Origin: Siphlonurus alternatus
Lineage: Eukaryota; Arthropoda; Insecta; Ephemeroptera; Siphlonuridae
NCBI GenBank assembly: GCA_949825025.1
Contig: OX463778.1
Location: forward strand, 28,167,265-28,231,264
Direction: 5' to 3'
Length of the DNA: 64,000 nt
Within the stretch, counting starts at the first letter, position 1. The number at the start of each line of letters is the position of its first letter. Both the position numbers and the translations under genes were made by a program. Below the pieces are notes generated by a model that was given only the letters and a program-made list of their open reading frames with translations, was not told where the DNA came from and ran no database searches. Below are positions 60,311 through 64,000 of the stretch, piece after piece.

Positions 60311-60963
60311 TGTTCGGATAATTTCGCTATTTTTGATGTGAAAAGTGGAATTAAAATTGCCAATTAAAATAAATTCATTTAATAATTTTAATGAAAATAT
60401 TCACAATATTTTTATAAATAAGCAAATTAAAAATTACTAATATTTAATTATAATTAAATAAAATTAAATCAAACTATTCTTCATGTCCTGTGTTAATTAC
60501 ATACATATTTTTTCTTTCAATTAAAAATTAAAATATGTAATACCAAAACAAATTTTTGCACACATGGCCAAAATTTATAAGAAATTTAGTAAAATTATAT
60601 TTAATTATCTGATTTAATTTTCCACCCTTAAAATCAAGTTAATTAAAAAAATTAAGAGTGAAAAAATATGTCCTTCTATATAGGACAACCGTGTTAAATA
60701 TTAATTATTTTTGAAAAATTGTATATAATTTTCTTAAGAAAATGAGCTTACTTAAAATAAGCACTAATTAATTTCACCGGTGATAATTATAATTTAATTA
60801 CATTTAATTAGGCCAACCCTTAAATTTGAAATATAATAAAAATAAAAATATCATGACTGTTTCAAACGCCGCACATAACTAATTCGGACCTGTAAATTAA
60901 AACGAATATGAAAAAAAGTAGATTATAAATATAACCAACAAATGTGATCATGCTAAAAAACTA

Positions 60964-63086
60964 ATTTGACCGTCCCCTGTGCTTTCAGGGTTGGTTCGAC
61001 TCTCCTATAGGATTTTTTATATTATTAATTGCCATGCAATTAAGGTTGAAACATTGATTCCAGCATGATATTAATCCATCACAACGGTGATGATGTTAAA
61101 AAATTTTAGAACCCTGCATGCCTCCTATGAACAAAAACGGCAAATGGACGCTACGACCCACTACGTACAGTATGGCACCAAACACCCCTAGGGTTGGTAC
61201 CCACGACTTTCCCCAAAAATACAAGAGTCCTTATGGGACCCAGGATTTTGGAAGGAGAACCCATCCCAGCCCAAATTTAATTGGCTATCCGACCGTGGTT
61301 GATTTAAAGCCTCAACCCTATTTGGACCCATTATAATGGGGTACCCAATAAAAGCTCTGTTGCTAGCTTCAATTTCAGGGACCCCCAGCATATTGGGGCC
61401 AAATTTTGGGCTAGGAACGAGTTTAAGACCTTTTTAGAACCGTATTTGCAAGGCCTAACTTTGACTTATTTCGAATTTGAGTTTTTCAAAAAGCCCGGGA
61501 ATCGGCAATGATATAAAATACAGTGGCATGCCAAAATTCGACTTTTTCTCTCCTTGAATAACTTTTTTCGAAAACCAGAATTTAAAAAAATACCCTGTTT
61601 GGAATTTGCCTACACATTTCAGCTTTCAGAAACTGTCTTCAATTTTTTTTTACCTTGAAAGGTTTGGCCACGCGAGCTAAAACGTAAGGGTACCTTCTGT
61701 CATAAGGATAACATGGGGAACTACACTCTTGCGTAATAACCTTTTTAAGAAACAAATTTTGACCGATTTGCACTGAAGCTTATTTTAACAAGTTCACAGA
61801 CACACAAAATCTAATAGTGCTACTTAATTAAAACATGGTAAAAACTACCCTTAACGTGATATTGACTCATACTACGTCAAAATATTGTTTAATCCGAATT
61901 TTAAAAATTACCATCGATCCAAAACAAACTAATTTTTTTGACCCAGATATTATTTTTAATTTTTTTAAATCAGATGAAGCCAAGACTTTGATTTTAGGGG
62001 ATGTTATTTATTTTGCTCCCTTCCTCAAATTCTTGGCTTCATCTAATTTGAAAAAGTTAACAATCGTACGTTTCTGGGTAAAAAAAAAAAAAAAAAAAAA
62101 AAAAGAATAAAAATAAATAAAAAAAAAAAGCTTGTTTCAATGGCAATTTTTAAAATTCGGATTAAACAATATTTTGACGTAGTATGAGTCAATATCACGT
62201 TAAGGGTAGTTTTTACCATGTTTTAATTAAGTAGCACTATTAGATTTTGTGTGTCTGTGAACTTGTTAAAATAAGCTTCAGTGCAAATCGGTCAAAATTT
62301 GTTTCTTAAAAAGGTTATTACGCAAGAGTGTAGTTCCCCATGTTATCCTTATGACAGAAGGTACCCTTACGTTTTAGCTCGCGTGGCCAAACCTTTCAAG
62401 GTAAAAAAAAATTGAAGACAGTTTCTGAAAGCTGAAATGTGTAGGCAAATTCCAAACAGGGTATTTTTTTAAATTCTGGTTTTCGAAAAAAGTTATTCAA
62501 GGAGAGAAAAAGTCGAATTTTGGCATGCCACTGTATTTTATATCATTGCCGATTCCCGGGCTTTTTGAAAAACTCAAATTCGAAATAAGTCAAAGTTAGG
62601 CCTTGCAAATACGGTTCTAAAAAGGTCTTAAACTCGTTCCTAGCCCAAAATTTGGCCCCAATATGCTGGGGGTCCCTGAAATTGAAGCTAGCAACAGAGC
62701 TTTTATTGGGTACCCCATTATAATGGGTCCAAATAGGGTTGAGGCTTTAAATCAACCACGGTCGGATAGCCAATTAAATTTGGGCTGGGATGGGTTCTCC
62801 TTCCAAAATCCTGGGTCCCATAAGGACTCTTGTATTTTTGGGGAAAGTCGTGGGTACCAACCCTAGGGGTGTTTGGTGCCATACTGTACGTAGTGGGTCG
62901 TAGCGTCCATTTGCCGTTTTTGTTCATAGGAGGCATGCAGGGTTCTAAAATTTTTAACATCATCACCGTTGTGATGGATTAATATCATGCTGGAATCAAA
63001 ATGTTTCAATTGGCAATTAATAATATTAAAAAAAAATCCTATAGAGAAGTGGAACCAACCCTGAAGGCACAGGGGACGGTCAAATA
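60964..63086. mobile_element. Large palindrome with arms of about 950 bp
   Basis: Left arm 60964-61915 and right arm 62140-63086 are inverted and nearly identical. Ends read TTTGACCGTCCCCTGTGC and its complement. The 224-bp centre contains a smaller hairpin (GATGAAGCCAAGA at about 61974 with TCTTGGCTTCATC near 62042) and a 20+ A run. Weaker inverted similarity extends to about 60943 and 63104. Each arm has the same 72-codon open frame, which is a by-product of the symmetry. Confidence 0.85.
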
Positions 63087-63528
63087 AGTTAGTCAACATG
63101 ATCATGATGCAGTTTATCACTCTTGTTATAATTATTATTATTTTTTTTTATAGTTTTAAACATTGAAAATAAGTTTCTGATAATACATCACGCAAAAAAG
63201 TGAAACACCCCTTAAAAAATGAAAATATAATATCAGGGAGAAAATTTTACATAATACAATAACATTTTGTGTATCAATTTATAACGCCCCTATATATCAA
63301 TTAATGGTTGGTTGGTATTTTTGGGCAATTGACACATTTTGGTCATGTATGCCCCCCACCCCCTATATATCAATGTTAGTTTCAATATATATAAAAAAAT
63401 GTTTACAGTTACAATCCCCAAAATTTGCTAGCTTTTCGTTTCGCACTCTTTTTAAGGGTTGAAAATATAACAGTACGAAAATTTCGTCAACACTTCTACA
63501 TTTTCTGGCATGTTTTTTGTAAAGTTGT

Positions 63529-63742
63529 AAAGGTGGATATTCACATGGCAATTTTTATCATGCGACGCGACGTGGATAATGCGCTCTTGCTGTAGCATCC
63601 ATTGGCGGCCATATTTGGCAATTAAAAGAAAAAAAGCATCGTAATTAATGCGATTATCGTCGAATTCGCCGCAGCATAGGATTTCACAGCTTTTATGTCA
63701 AAATTGCGTCGCATCGCCGTTGTCGCCATCTGAATCTGCCTT
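63529..63742. mobile_element. GGCGGATTCA-ended MITE, copy 2
   Basis: AAGGTGGATATTCACATGGC start, ATGCGACGCGA, ATAGGATTTCACAGCTT and GCCATCTGAATCTGCCTT end; same family and order as 34876-35095. Confidence 0.75.
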
Positions 63743-63904
63743 AAGATAGGGGGTTCTCTTCATAAAAAATTGGTTTTAATGAAGTAATAAAATAATAAAT
63801 AAATAAATAAATTAAAACCTTCAAGAGTAACCTATATAGTAAAACTTCCCGCGCAAACAAATCGGCCAATCAAAAACTTTGTATACGTTTCCAGGATAAG
63901 TTTG

Positions 63905-64000
63905 ACATGGGACGCAACTTACGCAAATCTCGGATAATTGGCCGATAGGGATTATTTGTGGATTTTTCTCGGATACGTTTAGCCACAAAAAATCCGAGGA
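63905..64000. mobile_element. GTAAGTTGCGTCC-type element, right copy (cut by window end)
   Basis: GGGACGCAACTTACGCAAAT, TTATTTGTGGATTTTTCTCGG and GTTTAGCCACAAAAAATCCG are the reverse of the copy at 60133-60310. The two copies may be ends of one larger element or independent insertions. Confidence 0.6.

Noticed and set aside
61118..62966. Two 72-82 codon proteins with the same sequence (61118-61336 plus, 62966-62718 minus)
   Set aside because: They are mirror copies in the palindrome arms with no recognisable domain; identical frames follow from the inverted repeat.
60964..63086. Assembly artefact explaining the large palindrome
   Set aside because: Arms differ by several substitutions and indels and the centre is unique, so simple foldback chimerism is less likely, though long reads are needed to exclude it.

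Overview
This is an AT-rich animal genomic window, most likely from an arthropod and probably a crustacean. The evidence is a family of spliced acyl-CoA desaturase genes, a near-canonical U6 snRNA, a 5S-rRNA-derived SINE, many foldback elements and long (GA)n/(AT)n microsatellites. The species cannot be named from the sequence alone.

The protein-coding content is a cluster of three paralogous stearoyl-CoA (delta-9) desaturase genes. Gene A lies on the minus strand at the left edge. Two coding exons are visible (1333-1093 and 457-327) and the rest is off the window. A TATA promoter and a 5' UTR exon for A lie near 10.2 kb, so its first intron is about 8.8 kb. Gene B lies on the plus strand (22911-39114). 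Its five coding exons join to 361 residues with every histidine box and metal-ligand position intact. Gene C lies on the plus strand (48524-59177). Its five coding exons join in frame to 346 residues, but three metal-site positions are replaced (Asn to His, His to Leu, His to Tyr), so it looks like a diverged paralogue that may have lost the classical chemistry. Comparable introns fall at the same place and phase in all three genes. A and B are arranged head to head; B and C are in tandem.

A complete U6 snRNA gene (5364-5470, plus strand) sits antisense inside the first intron of gene A.

Introns and intergenic DNA are filled with non-autonomous mobile elements. They include a foldback MITE family that carries perfect TGACGTCA (CRE-type) palindromes; hAT-like MITEs with GCGGATCCAG ends; a TTAA-flanked 648-bp palindrome; a 5S-rRNA-headed SINE (three near-full copies, one fragment); a foldback element split by one of those SINEs; a TA-flanked 2.26-kb element nested in a CRE-type MITE; an inverted tandem array of a 131-bp unit; a Penelope/retrozyme-like fragment with a hammerhead-like core; and a 2.1-kb palindrome with arms of about 950 bp near the right end.

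The desaturases would act in the endoplasmic reticulum membrane with cytochrome b5 to make monounsaturated acyl-CoAs. Candidate control elements (TATA, CCAAT, GC box, SRE-like and SREBP-type E-box) are consistent with lipid-responsive control but rest on motif reading only. Exon joins were worked out by hand from splice sites and reading frame.
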